A DNA stretch of 64,000 nt from Rallus limicola (taxonomy: Eukaryota; Chordata; Aves; Gruiformes; Rallidae), in NCBI GenBank assembly GCA_022605955.1, contig JAKCOZ010000021.1:16108161-16172160 (forward strand), read 5' to 3'. Positions within the stretch are counted from its first letter, which is position 1; each line of letters opens with the position of its first letter. Below, piece after piece: positions 40,686-52,659 of this stretch. The translations under genes were made by a program, and so were the position numbers. Under the pieces are notes generated by a model, which searched no databases, was not told the DNA's origin, and saw nothing but the letters and a program-made list of their open reading frames with translations.

Positions 40686-43090
40686 TTACTGGAACGCCTG
40701 GTGGAAACGTGGCAGCGTGGTTGTGCTCAAGCTGGAGGTGAAGACGGGGGGCAGAGAATGAAGGGGCCCAAAGTTCAGCGAGGCCCCGGCTCCAGGAGAT
40801 TCTTGAGGTTGATGTTGCAAAGTGGTAAGCAGTGGCTGCGTCTCCCCCTGTGAGTAGCCCATGACCAATCCCCCCGACGATACAGGCGGATTGCAAGGAG
40901 GAAGATTTAAGGGGAGGAAGCCAAGGAGATGGGAAAAGTCCATGTTAGCAGCACAGAGAGCCTCTGAAAGGTTAGCAGGGCTCTTGGAAAGCAAAGCCTC
41001 ATCCAGGGGAGGTGGCTGAGGCGAAGAGGACTGAGGCTCACCAGATGAGAGAGACAGGCTGCCAGGGAAGTCTGACAAAAAGCTGTCCACCTCTACTTTG
41101 GGTAGTTTCTCAGGCAAATATGAGGTAGATCCAAGCTGATACTTTGGAGGAGGTTGCGGTGGGGAGGAGATGGGAGAAGAAGACTCCAGAGGATAGCTCA
41201 TTCCCATTGGAAGAGAATTGGGAACCAAAGAATGGGGCATCCCTGAGCTTGGCATGGTTTGGAGATGTGTGCTGTACATGCCCACAGGCAACATGCCAGG
41301 GAAGCTCTTACCACCTATCATGTCTCTGGATGCCATGCACAGGACGGGACTCAGCTCTTCTTTCACAGCGACAGACGAGCTGCAGCTCAGGAGCCCCAAC
41401 ATGTCAACTGGCTCCGTCTTAATCTTCAGCAGTTCCTGGGAGTGGCTTTTCTTCATGTGCCTGGTGAGGTGGTCTTTGCGCCCAAACCTCTGGGCACAGT
41501 ACTGGCACAAGAAGTCCTTCCGCCCCGTGTGCACCACCAAGTGTCTCCGCACGTCCTTCCGGGTGTAGAAGCGCCTGTCGCAGTGATCGCACGGGTGTTT
41601 CTTCTCCTTTGCCCCACCAGAAGCACGCCTGGAATGAGCTTTGAGGTGCTCCAGCAGGACCTGGGTGCTTTCAAAGGTCTGGAGGCACACCTTGCAGCTG
41701 AGGTCACCGCTGGCGGCCGCGTGCATGGCCAGGTGTCGCCTGAAGCCCAGCTTGGTGTTGTAGTTCTTGCCGCACTCGGGGCAGTGCAGGGCCTCCTTGT
41801 TGGGGTCGTGGGTCTGCAGGTGGTTGCGCAGGTGATCCTTCCGGTGAAACATCTTCTCGCAGTACATGCACTGGTGAGGCTTCTGAGCAGAGTGCGTGGC
41901 CATGTGCCTTTTGGGAGAAAAGCAGGCAAGTTTAGACCAGCATCCAGCCCCCGAGAGCACAAACACGACTTTTCCAAAGCTTTCCTTGTGTTCTACACTT
42001 TATGCCACAAAAACCCCAGGTGGGATTTTACCAGCACTGAAGGGTGCTGCCCTGAGAGCCTGGGCAGCGGGGACTCCCCAGCCACAGTCGCCCAGCGTTT
42101 GAAGCAGCAGTTACAGAGGCTGGCTCAGCACTGCCCTGGAATGCATCACCTCCACACAGGTCAAATTCAGTTGTCTACTCACCTCCTGTTCTCTCTGCTG
42201 AGGCTGCCAAAGGGGGATGTGACAAAGACAACCTTGGTAGTGTGTGACAAGACATGCCTGTCTGCTGGTGAGACAGCTTCATTGCATCAGAAGGGATCAG
42301 GCTGTGGCAACGTCTGGTGACAGCCTCTGTGGACTGATACCACCCTGGTATCTTACACTAACAGGGTGGTTCATCTAATTTCAAGTTCCTAGCCATCAGA
42401 TCATTCTTTGCTGTATTTCTGTACATACATTTGAACTCTACTTCTTCAGGCTGGAACAACAGCTGCCATGGAAATATTCCTGGGATTAGAGTTAGAGGTA
42501 GGGCACATAAAACACAAATGCTATTCTTGCTTTTAATTTTGGGGTCTTTTTTCAATGTGAACTTCACTTTCTGCTTCAATTTCCTCCTTAGTAAAGAGAA
42601 AACAGCTTAAACTCAGGATAAATTATTATCTGAGGTTCTCGGGAAGGTGCTTAAAGAGATGCCAAGTATGGTCATGTCTGGGACTCAACGGCTTTGCAAG
42701 GTGACAAGGGCATTTCCCCTCCACCACCTTCTCAGAAATTTAAGCACAAAAACACGATGGAGGGGGGGTTTCCCCTCCCTTCTGGTAGGGGAGCACTGCT
42801 TGGCTGAGGCACTCAGCAGTTACCTACCTATACAGCTTGTACTTAGAAGCAAAGGCTTTGCCGCAGTGCAGCTGAGGGCAGTTGTACGGCCTCTGCTCAG
42901 TATGAGACAGCGTGTGAGTTCTCAGCTTGTCCACATTGCTGAAGGAGGTCTCTGATAGTTCACAGTGGCATTTTCCCTGACTTTCGGTCTCTTCGCCTCT
43001 TGGTCTGGGGACTAATTTCCAGTCTGACTCTTCCTCCTCCTGCTTTGCATCTTGAATCCAGTTGGGAACACTGGGGAAAAATGCCGTCAT
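40686..43090 (-). CDS. PLAGL2: Zinc finger protein PLAGL2, complete two-exon CDS, 494 aa
   Basis: C2H2 zinc-finger transcription factor of the PLAG family that acts in the nucleus on GC-rich promoters. Coding exons on minus: 43090-42828 and 41907-40686, joined through a split Arg88 codon (AG|G); 495 codons including stop (human 496 aa). The start MTAFFPSVPNWIQDAKQ matches the family. A degenerate first finger near residues 40-62 (KCHC...HTLSH) is followed by six good C2H2 fingers from about residue 69 to 245, with TGEKP-type linkers largely replaced, as is usual in this family. The rest is Ser/Pro-rich, ending LPRFHQAFQ. The reverse strand of the finger exon has a 353-codon open frame that is only a shadow. 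The upstream 5'UTR exon may begin at 43221 (acceptor GATTGCAG); if so, a six-codon upstream ORF starts right at that boundary. Confidence 0.97.
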
Positions 43091-43221
43091 GGCAGATCTA
43101 GTAGAACGTGGCCATGTCAAGCAGAACTCCAGCCTGTGGGCATCTCGCCGTGGTGTCGTCCTGGTGCAGCTGCCTTGGAACCCTCTGTGACCCAACTGCT
43201 TTAACAGCAAACCATCTCCAT

Positions 43222-46200
43222 CTGCAATCACAGAAGGGTGGGTGTTAAGACAGGGCACCTCTCACCTAAGCACACACACACACACACACAGGTGAGCGTT
43301 CAGCAAGCACTGTAACCGTGATACGTGTCCACAGGGGAGACTCACAGCTCCAGATGTCTTCCCTTCACCCTTAACCCCTGTTATCTGGATAAAACCATGT
43401 TAAACTTCTTCCAAATTACATTTTTGCAACTACTAAGAGCCAGTGTTACCTGTTACACGCCTTTTCTTCTGAAACACTGTAGATGGGTGTCTCTTTGTAG
43501 CTCTAAATACCTCTCCCCATGTGTTTTGTGAATCACTTCTTATCCCCTTTTTTGGTTTTTTTCACTGTCTGTTCTCACTTGCTCCTGATCTCTGCTTACA
43601 TGGAATTCCCTTGTAAAAAGAAACTAAAGTTCTCTTGTGGGTTTTGTTTGTTTTTCCTTTGTCATGTACTCTGCTCCCAACCTGCTGCACTAGTCAGACC
43701 GCTTCCCAGCAAACCCACCTGAAGCACCACACATGGGTCAGCAGGGCTGGGGGAGAACATTTGCTGTAAGCAGTAACATCACAGATGCTGCTTCTCTTCA
43801 GGGTGTGATCAGTCATTACATTCTCACTTTTCTACAGTGGGGCAGATTCTGTCCCTCTGGATTGGGAAGTTTTCTGCAGTTAATGAGCAATTTAAATTTT
43901 TTATTCCTTTTACATGCTCATCCATTGATAGTGGAAGCTCAACTGTTTCCTGTTCAGCAAAATCAACCTCCCCTTATCCTCTGCTTGCTGTCACGTTGAT
44001 GAAAATCTGCATTAATCTCTCTTAGCAGGATGTTCTTGAGTGGTGTTTGTCTTGTGCTGCATTTTCATACGGTTCCACCACCGCCCAAGCTGGCAAACGG
44101 TTAGCTGAAATAAAAACCCCAGAGATGTCTTTCACAGAATTTAGCTGCCTGAGAAACTCCTCTTAAAATAGCATCAAACCCTCAAGCTCTTTCTTACTCC
44201 AGGATTGCTTCAGAGGGAGGAACTTCCTGCCTGCACATCAACACAAGTGCCAGTTGTGGGCAGGATGTGCAACTACGAGGGAGCTAACCAACCCCCATTA
44301 AGAAAGTGCCTGCTGAACGTTATGAATAGGTGAAATAACAATAACTGTAACTACAGCATCACTCACAGTACCATCAATGGTTCCCTCTGCCTGGAACACA
44401 CCAGGACGTGAGACAACTCCAAGAAAACACGTCTCTGTGAGGTTTGGAAATGTTCACTAGGAACAGAATTCAGGTCTGTGTGGTTGAATCCGCTGAGCGC
44501 GGAACAATAAAGGACAAGAACTGCTGACGTGCCACTTTGGCACAACCCAGGGGGCTGTGACGGCTGCTCCTGCCCCTCAGGGGACAGGAGACCCTCAGGG
44601 GCCAGGAGTCACAGGGTTCAGAGCACTCTTCCTTTGTAGGTGTCTGAGATGGTGCATATTTCACCTCTGTGTGAGATGTGTGCGGTACCTACCCCCTGCC
44701 TCAGAGCTGTGCACGCGTCCCAGGAGCCTCTGCCGCTTTTGCCAGGTAGTTGCTTCTTCCCCTCTGAACCAGCTCAGCCATCCGTGCTGGTTTCCAAGCT
44801 ACCTGAAAGGAGACAGACTTGGAATGTTGCTGTCTTTAACAGAAAGAAAGGTGCATTAGCTATCCATCACCCTCAGAGCAGAAACCCACAGACAAGTGAG
44901 TTAAGACACAGCAATCTCTGTAGTTGATTACTGTAAAACTTAATCAACTTTCCTTTAAAACTGTATGGTTCTAGTAAGAAAAAGGACTCTACCTATTTGG
45001 GTCTGTTTCTAAGTCTAAATGCATGTCCTAGGACACTCTGACAGCTGCAGAACAAGAAAGAAAAAACAAGATGAGGGTCTCAACACAGTATCGGTGGAAA
45101 GTCAACAACATAGTTCATGCTTGGCTAGAAAACCCTCTGCATGCTCAATATATTTACATTTTTAAAAACTCTATTAGTTTTATTAACCTTTCCTCAAAGA
45201 ACATTTCCAATGTATTCCCTGTTGTCTAGAACTCTGTAGCCACCAGAGAGAAACAGTCACTGTTCTGTGGAACCACTTCACCTACGCTTATTCAGAGAGG
45301 ATCTGGTACATTGTGGTGTTTGTACCTGTGCTGGAACACCTGGTCATCTTAGAAACTGTTGTACTGGTCCTCAGCTGCGTGGGAAAACCTTGTGACCTAA
45401 GTTGGGAATCAAATCTGTGATCTGCCCAGGTTAGAAATAATCAGGAGAAAAGAAAAAGGAGCCTGGATGAGTCCTCTGACCAGACCAACAGCAAAGCTGT
45501 GCTGATCTGGCTGGAGCAGGCACGCAGCAGCAGTGGGAGGCAGAGACACAGGGCCTGGCAGGCTGCCTGGGGTGTCGAGCTGTGGTTTCTCTTTCCTAAA
45601 GGACTCCTGTCACACACATCTCTTGTGTCTGATTTGGTTTTGGCTAGTGTTGGCTTCTGCTTTCTGAGTCCTGAAATGCCTTTGCTAAGGACCTGCTGCA
45701 GTACTGTCACTTCTTTTCTCCTGCTGGGACAGAGAAGTTGGCCTGGGGCCTCCTGCTTCCCCCCAGCCCTCCCGTGCTGCGCCGGCCTGGCTGCCTTACA
45801 GCCGCCCAGCAGCGTGTCTGAAGGAACTCACCTTGCTGAAAAACAATTCCTAGTTCCATTTTTCCTCCCCCAGTGCCCTGCTCAGGTTTGCTAAGCCATT
45901 TCAAGTTGTTAAAGCTTCAGCTTGCTCAAGCGGAAGGCGCCAGCGACACGGCAGAAAGCAGAAGCCGGAACGCACGGCAAGCACAGGCTGGTGTCCAGCC
46001 TCACACCCAGCTGGCACCGCCACCCCCGCTGCAGCGCCAGGCCAGGCACTGCCACAGCCACTGCACAGGGAAGCTTTCGTTTTCCTACACCACAACCAGT
46101 GACCATAACACCTTAAATCACTGCAGTGACATCCCTCGGAGCAGGACTTTCCAAGCCCCCTCCAGAGGGTAACACAAGCACCCCCCACTCTCCTCAGAGC

Positions 46201-46870
46201 GTGCTAACCCAGCCAGCAAGGCGCTGCTTCCAGACCTCAGATTGCTCCTGGGACTTTTCTACATCCTCTACTGTTTCCCAGTATAATTGGTTTTTTAATT
46301 ATATGGGGCAAAACCATGTATACCAGACCTAGATGCCTTGCCAATACCACCTCTGGATGTAAAAATCACACTCCTACCTCCCCACACATCTTGCACTGAG
46401 CATTTTTCAGTCTTCCTACAGTCACAAACACCACCTCACACGTCACTGTGATTCACCGGTTTCCCCTATGAAAACCATTATTTTCTAGCAGGGAGTTAAC
46501 TTGAGTTCTTTCTGATAACTTGTTTTTTTACATCTAAACAGGCTCATTTTTCTAGCTGAGCTGCTCAAGACTCAGTATCAGTTTCCCCCACTTGACAACT
46601 GACGGATTTTGGAAAAAAACCCTCTGTGCAAAGTTTGCATTCACCTTTAACACCCAATGAAAAGCTGCTGCACCCTTCCCACAGGACACAACCCCACACC
46701 CCATCCCCACAGGATGAGTTTCCCACCTGCTGGAGCACTGCTCCCTTCATACGAGACAGCAGACGGGATTTTAAAAGCCCCAAACCTCTTTCCTGCCCCC
46801 ACCGGGGAAGTCCCAAACGCCAACATGGCCCCGGGATGACTGACTTATGCTACCAAAAAACCCGCTTTTT
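43222..46870 (-). other. PLAGL2: PLAGL2 5' intron region
   Basis: Interval between the PLAGL2 start-codon exon and the shared CpG island where its first exon should lie. No coding exon is recognised. It contains a (CA)10 microsatellite at 43271-43290. Position of the PLAGL2 TSS is unknown. Confidence 0.5.
43271..43290. repeat. (CA)n microsatellite
   Basis: Ten CA units, immediately upstream (in PLAGL2 sense) of the probable acceptor for the start-codon exon. Confidence 0.95.
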
Positions 46871-47960
46871 CACCCACTCAGCTCCGAAGCGGCTGCGGAG
46901 CCCCCAGAGCAGAGCGCGGCCGTGCTGGCTGCACCCGGGGTGCAAGCGGCGGAGCAGGGGGAGCCCCGAGTTGCTTCCCCCCCCCGGCAGGTCCGCCGTT
47001 CGTACCGGGAGGGAGAGGGGACTGTCCCCCCACCCGCCTCCCCGAGGAAGGGCGCGTGGGTGCTGCCCGAACGGTGCCGCGGGGACCACACGTGCTGCCC
47101 CCCCCCCCCTCCAACCCGTTACCATGGCGCAGCCTGCGGGGAGGGAGGGGGAGAGGCGGGCCCGGCCTACGCCCCCCCCCTCCTCCTCCTCCTCCTCCCA
47201 CGGCCCCCCCCCTCCCCTGAGGGGACCCCGCCACCGAGGGGAGGGGGCCGCCGTGACGCCGCCCCCCGTCCTCCCTCCCTCCGGTGCCGTCCCCCTTCCT
47301 CCCCACCCCCAACTCACCCCGTTCCCCCGGGCCCCGCCAGGCGCGGCTCCGGCCCAGGCCCCGGCGGCCCCATTGTGCGGGGCATTGTGGGAGTGACGTC
47401 GCTCTCCCGCTTCCGCCTCGATGGTGGCCGCTTCCTGCTAGAGAGGCCGTTCCGGAGGGCCCCGGGGCATGTCGGGATGGGGCCGCCTCCCGTAGGCCTC
47501 CACCGAGCCGCCATGGCGGTGCCGCCGGTCGTTGTCCTCTTCTTCCTCCTCCTCGTCTCGGTGATGGCGGCGGGAGGCGGCGCCGTGCCCGCCTGGGACG
47601 AGGCCGGTTACCTGCTCTACTGTCCCTGCATGGGTGAGGCTTTCCCGCCGCGGAGCTCCCCCGGCGGCGCCTCCGGTGCGGCTCCCGGCTGAGCCCCGGC
47701 TCCCGGCTGAGCCCGGCTCTCGCCCCTCTCGCAGGCCGGTTCGGGAACCAGGCCGAGCACTTCCTGGGAGCCCTGGCCTTCGCCCGCACCCTCAACCGGA
47801 CCCTGGCCGTGCCGCCGTGGATCGAGTACCGCCACCACCGCCCGCCCTACACCAACGTGAGCCCCCCGCCGGGCCGGGAGGGGGAGCGGGAGGGGAGGGG
47901 GGGCAGCGCCGCGGCCTCTGCCCGCGGGGTGAGGTGCGGGGCTGGGGGCGGGGGGAGGCT
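46870..47960. promoter_or_regulatory. Shared CpG island: divergent PLAGL2/POFUT1 promoter
   Basis: Over 1 kb of very GC-rich, CpG-rich DNA between the 5' side of PLAGL2 (-) and the start of POFUT1 (+). A TGACGTC half-palindromic CRE lies at 47394-47400, about 110 bp upstream of the POFUT1 start codon. Several C-runs (for example 46978-46986, 47098-47110) make the minus strand G-rich. No TATA box is visible. The head-to-head arrangement is as in human and suggests co-regulated initiation; TSS positions are not determined. Confidence 0.65.
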
Positions 47961-50833
47961 TCGCGCACCGTGCGCCGCCGTGAGCGAGCAGAAGGTCTCT
48001 GTGCTCCCCAGCTGCACGTTCCCTACACCCAGCTCTTCAAGCTGGAGCCGCTCCTGCGGTACCACCGCGTTATCAGCTTGGAGGAGTTCATGGAGAAGCT
48101 GGCGCCCGTGCACTGGCCGCCTGGCAAGCGAGTGGCGTACTGCTTCGAGGCGGCGGCTCAGAGGAGTGCTGACAAAAGCACTTGCCCCATGAAGGTGAGT
48201 CCCTGCCGCAGCCCCGTGGCACGGTTTCAGTCTGCTCTTGCTGCAGAGGTCATGACTGACTGACTCAGATCGCTGTTGGTTTGCAAATGTAGGAGCTATG
48301 CACCCCAAATCCATCCCTGAGCTGTTCCTTTCACCACCTCTCAGTGTGGCATGCTGCACCTTCCTGCTTTTCTTTGTCAATAAATGCTTGGCGTTCAAGA
48401 AGATCATTGGAATTAGTGGGTTTTATCACTTCAGACTCGATCATGACTGTGAGATCTGCACCTGTGGTGCATTTGTCTACCTGGTTTTAAAGTAACCTCT
48501 TAAATACAAGTTTGGGAGGTGTGGCGTTCCTGCTCTTTTAAGACAGCCTTTGTGTTAGTTCTTAGTTAATTGTCTTTAATGTGTGTCTCACCTTCCTGTG
48601 GAGCTGGTGTGTGACAGGCTGTTGTACTCAGCCTGCTGCCCTCTAACAGCAAAACCCTTCAGCTTTGCACCCCAGGGTCTTGCTAGCCCTGCCTTTTGGG
48701 CTCTGCTACCCACAGAATGAATGCTTGTCTTTCCTTTGCAGGATGGAAATCCGTTTGGTCCCTTCTGGGATCAGTTCCAGGTGAATTTTGATAAGTCTGA
48801 GCTCTTCAAGGGAATTTCCTTCAATTCTGCATACAAGGACCATTGGATCCAAAGGTAGCCAGAAGGTGGAAGAGTGCTGGCATGCCACTGTAGGCGTTTA
48901 GAGTAACTCATGGAAACAGCTGGGCTGCTGTGTAAAGCCTTTGAAATTTGGGGGAAGAGAATGAAGCGGTTAGTTAGCAACATAATTCAAATTCTTAATG
49001 CTTTTTCCATTAAATATTCACTGAACACACCCTTCCTGTGGGCAGCATTGGGTGTGAGCTCTGGCTGATTTGATTTCTGAGCCAGTAATAGTCACAGGTT
49101 TTATTGTTTGCATATGCAATTATTCTTCAGAAAGAATTTGCTTCTTGGTTGCTAATTATGAACTGTAGTTTGCTGGTTACCTCATGTTTTCAGAGCCAAT
49201 TTAGCCATATCAGTAAGTTTGGGTGACAGAACTGCTGTAGCCTGGGGTACAAACATAAGCCCTGGTTGCTATGCCTGTGAGATTCATTTCATCTGTCAAA
49301 TGATGCTAATCCCTTAGTTCCTGGGGCTGAGATAAACACAGCATCTGAGTTTTGCTTCATTGTTCTGTTTGTTGGCAAAACAGTTAGGGTTTGTGTTGGG
49401 TAAATGTAGAACCATAAATCCTGTGGTTTCGGGGTGTTGATATTTCTGTTCCATCCTTCATTCAATTCCTGTGCCATAGTCTCTGTGCAGGGTGATGCAT
49501 GTGAGGTTAGGTCACGTCTCAGTCTGCTGGTGTGTTTTTCCACAGGTTTTCACCTTCTGAGCACCCTGTCCTTGCCTTACCTGGAGCTCCAGCCCAGTTT
49601 CCAGTCTTGGAGGAGCACCGACCTCTCCAGAAGTACGTCGTGTGGTCTGACGAAATGGTGAAGAAAGGAGAAGCTTATATTCATTCTCTGCTGCTCAGGC
49701 CCTACGTGGGGATTCACCTGAGGATCGGCTCGGATTGGGTATGGCTCCTGTGTGAGGCTGGTTGCTGTAGACTGGTGTTTAACTGGTGGAAAAAGCTGCC
49801 TGAGGAGGAGCTGTGCTTTGGGGGTGGCAGCCTGAACCCCCCTGGTGTCCAGTAACTCAGGGTGTGTTAGCAGTGCCATCGGGATTCCCCTTTCACACAG
49901 GCTGTAAGGCTGCTGGCAGAGGCAGGGGCTGTGGTAGTGTTTGTTCTCTCACACTGGCCCTTCAAACATGATTTAATTCTCTTCTCCCAACAGAAAAACG
50001 CCTGCAACATGTTAAAGGACGGGACAGCCGGGCCCCACTTCATGGCCTCACCTCAGTGTGTGGGCTACGACCGAAGCGCTGCGGTCCCTCTTACCATGGA
50101 CATGTGCTTGCCAGACCTCAAAGAGATCAAGCGTGCTCTCAAGCTCTGGGTGGAGAAGACAGAAGCTAAATCTGTTTATGTGGCTACCGATTCTGAGCCC
50201 TACACCACAGAAATACAGCAGTTCTTCCAAGGAAAGGTAAGGCTTCCAGAAACCCCTTCTGGCAGGAGTGCTTTAACAAACACCTGCCTTGGATTCTGGC
50301 TCGTTGCTGCCAATGGACAGCAGGCATTGTGTTATTCACAGACAAATATTGGCATCTCAAAGTCAATTTTGCTCATGGCAATAAAAGTTATACCATAAAA
50401 CTGTTTTCCTAGAGGTTGAAGAGCATTATCCTGCACAGTAGTAAATTTCTCCATGAAAAACACTTCAATTAACTTTGACACTCTCTGAGGTTAATTTATG
50501 TTTTGATGTTTATCTATTATAGGGCAACTCCAGGCAGAGTCTGCTTGCTTTTTGTTCCATTTACCCATTTCCAATGTTCTGCCAAGGCATTTGGATTGCA
50601 ATCATAGATGACTGAATGAATTTGCTTCCCTTGTTTCCCCACAGATCAAGGTTGTGAGCTTGCAGCCAGAAGTGCCTCAGATCGATTTGTACATTCTTGG
50701 CCAGTCTGATCACTTCATTGGGAACTGTGTCTCTTCCTTTACTGCCTTTGTGAAGAGGGAGCGGGACGTGCACGGGAAGGCCTCTTCGTTTTTTGGCATG
50801 GACCATCCGCCGCGGTTACGGGATGAATTCTGA
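47513..50833 (+). CDS. POFUT1: GDP-fucose protein O-fucosyltransferase 1, complete 7-exon CDS, 387 aa
   Basis: ER-lumen enzyme that transfers fucose from GDP-fucose to Ser/Thr in EGF-like repeats of Notch and other proteins. Exons: 47513-47633, 47735-47856, 48012-48194, 48742-48854, 49546-49738, 49994-50236, 50645-50833; all GT-AG, in phase, 388 codons (human 388 aa). The start is the ATG in a strong GCCGCCATGG context, leading a hydrophobic signal peptide ([12 protein letters not shown]). An in-frame ATG at 47477 would add 12 residues. GDP-fucose-binding features include RFGNQ at 42-46 and HLRIGSDW ending at 244, with catalytic-site Arg239 (human Arg240). The C-terminus RDEF is the KDEL-like retrieval signal. 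The sequon N61-R-T is present, but the second human sequon (N160) is replaced by NFDKS. It shares its promoter island with PLAGL2 and is followed closely by KIF3B. Confidence 0.98.
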
Positions 50834-52450
50834 CCGAAGGAGGAACAGGCTCCGTAGTTCTCAGTGCTCTGAGCGTGGTACCTTGCTGAGGGACCACTTG
50901 GTGCTAACAGTGCTCTCCTGTCTGCAGAGCACGCTGCCAGGCTGCTACAGACCAGCTTCAGCCCTGTGATACTCCTCACAGTCCCTTCTGGCCTGCTCTG
51001 TCTGACTTCTCCTTTTTTTTTCCAGTGTGAGGTCAGACAGAAAGGAAATTTCTAATCATGCAATTTATAGGAAACTTATAAACTGTATCTAGTTTTTAAG
51101 ATGTAGCCTGTATAGCTCTCCATTCTCAGTATTTGGAGTTTTCCAGCCATCCTGATGAAGCAGCTGCTCAGATTTCCTCCTCCCTATTATTTTTTTCCCC
51201 TGTTAAATTTTAAGTTTTACCTGGAGATGTTCTGAAGCTCCTTGTCCAAAACTGACCAGGAGTTCTTTTTAGGTCCAAAGCATTGTGAAGGAATATCATG
51301 TTCCCTGGGAAGGAGTGTGAGCTGAAGCTTGGGACTGGAAATGAGCCCTGGGTTTTATTGAGTGCTGCTGTTGCCTTACTGGACTCATTCCACTTCAGTG
51401 CCTCAGATTCCATTCTGCTGTCAAAAGAGATTTCATATCTGCTTCACAGTGGAGCTTGTGGGGCACCTGAATCCCTTCAGTGGTGCTAGAGAAGCACAGG
51501 GGACCGTGTTTGAGTGTGACTGCTGCCTGTTTGTCCCATTTTTGTGTGGAACTGGGGAGAAGGCCTTTGTGGGGGACGTGGACAGGAGATCTTTTGTAGC
51601 CAGTGGAGAGCTGGAGATTTAGGGCTTGTAGCTTTGTAGCTGTTGATGTCAGGTGGAGGCCTGTGGTAGGAATGAAATGTTTTTAAGTGAAGTCTTCTAA
51701 AGTAGCTGTAGTGGGGTTTATGTCCTACCTACGTCGGTGTTCATGGTTTCTCTTTTATACTTTATAAAATAACCCCTCTGAGAACAGAACTCTCAGCTGT
51801 GAGGGGAGGTCCCATTGGAGATAAACTGTGGAAAGTGTCAGCTGAGGGTGAAATGTCAGCCCAAAAAACTACATTTGGCCCAGTACTGTTCAGTGCTGGG
51901 AACACTGATAATCCCCATGGGGTGGTGCAACGTAACTGGTGTCTCTTGCTACTCCTGTGACTTTATTTTTTGTGTCCAAATCCCAAGTACAGAACTTGAT
52001 TTTTCCTTTTTTGAACCCACCTCTTCCATGGAGCTGTGGTACCAGCTCTGGCTGCCTCTAGTGTGCTGCTGCGGTCTGAACAATGCTGAGTGTTTACTGG
52101 GGCTTGATGGTGGGCTTTTCTCCTCCTTGGAAGCATTTCTGAGCTCTGGAGGAGTTTGAAGGTTCAGGGGAGGGATGGCAAAGACTCATCTCCGTTCCTC
52201 AGTGCTGGCTTCCATAGGTTCATGTAATTCGGTGGGTTTAGGGCCTCTGGCTGCATCCTGGAGGAGCTGGGTGGCTGGACACCTGTGTGCTCCACAGTAC
52301 TGCACTCAGTGCGCCCGGGTGCTGCCCCCAGGCTGCCTGGCCTTTCTCCCCAGGTGTTGGGAAGACCGTGTGCTAAGGGAAAGGGCCGGGGGTGGTGGCT
52401 TTGTTTGTAAATGGTATTTTTTGTAATAATAAAAACCTGATTTTGTATTC
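50834..52450 (+). other. POFUT1: POFUT1 3'UTR
   Basis: From the TGA at 50831-50833 to a poly(A) signal AATAAA at 52428-52433, with T/G-rich sequence around it. No earlier canonical signal stands out. The end lies about 500 bp from KIF3B exon 1. Confidence 0.75.
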
Positions 52451-52473
52451 ACTCGGCTTGCACCGCCCTCCTG

Positions 52474-52648
52474 CCCTTCCTTCCCCCCCCCTTCCCTCAC
52501 TCCCTCCCTCCCCCCCCCTTCCCTCCCTCCCTCCCCCCCCCCCCCTTCCCTCCCTCCCTCCCCCCTCCCTTCCCTCCCTCCCTCCCTCCCTCCCCTTCCC
52601 TTTCTCCCCCTCCCTCTCCCCCTCCCTCTCCCCCTCCCTCCTTCCCTC
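52474..52648. repeat. Polypyrimidine (CT)-rich tract between POFUT1 and KIF3B
   Basis: All pyrimidine on the + strand except one A at 52499; 52500-52648 is an uninterrupted 149-nt pyrimidine run built from CCCT repeats and long C runs. The minus strand therefore carries many GGGAGGG units. It lies right after the POFUT1 poly(A) signal and before the KIF3B CpG island. Confidence 0.97.
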
Positions 52649-52659
52649 GCTGCCGTCCC

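Noticed and set aside
41259..42320. 353-codon plus-strand open frame over PLAGL2
   Set aside because: It is the reverse complement of the PLAGL2 zinc-finger exon and continues into the intron; no independent support.
47112..47124. RFX X-box-like motif (GTTACCATGGC) and a similar GTTGCTAAGGAA at 52884 near KIF3B
   Set aside because: Attractive because KIF3B is a ciliary motor, but both match only part of the RFX palindrome.
46878..47795. 305-codon minus-strand open frame in the PLAGL2/POFUT1 island
   Set aside because: Low-complexity Arg/Gly/Pro translation opposite POFUT1 exon 1; no domain.
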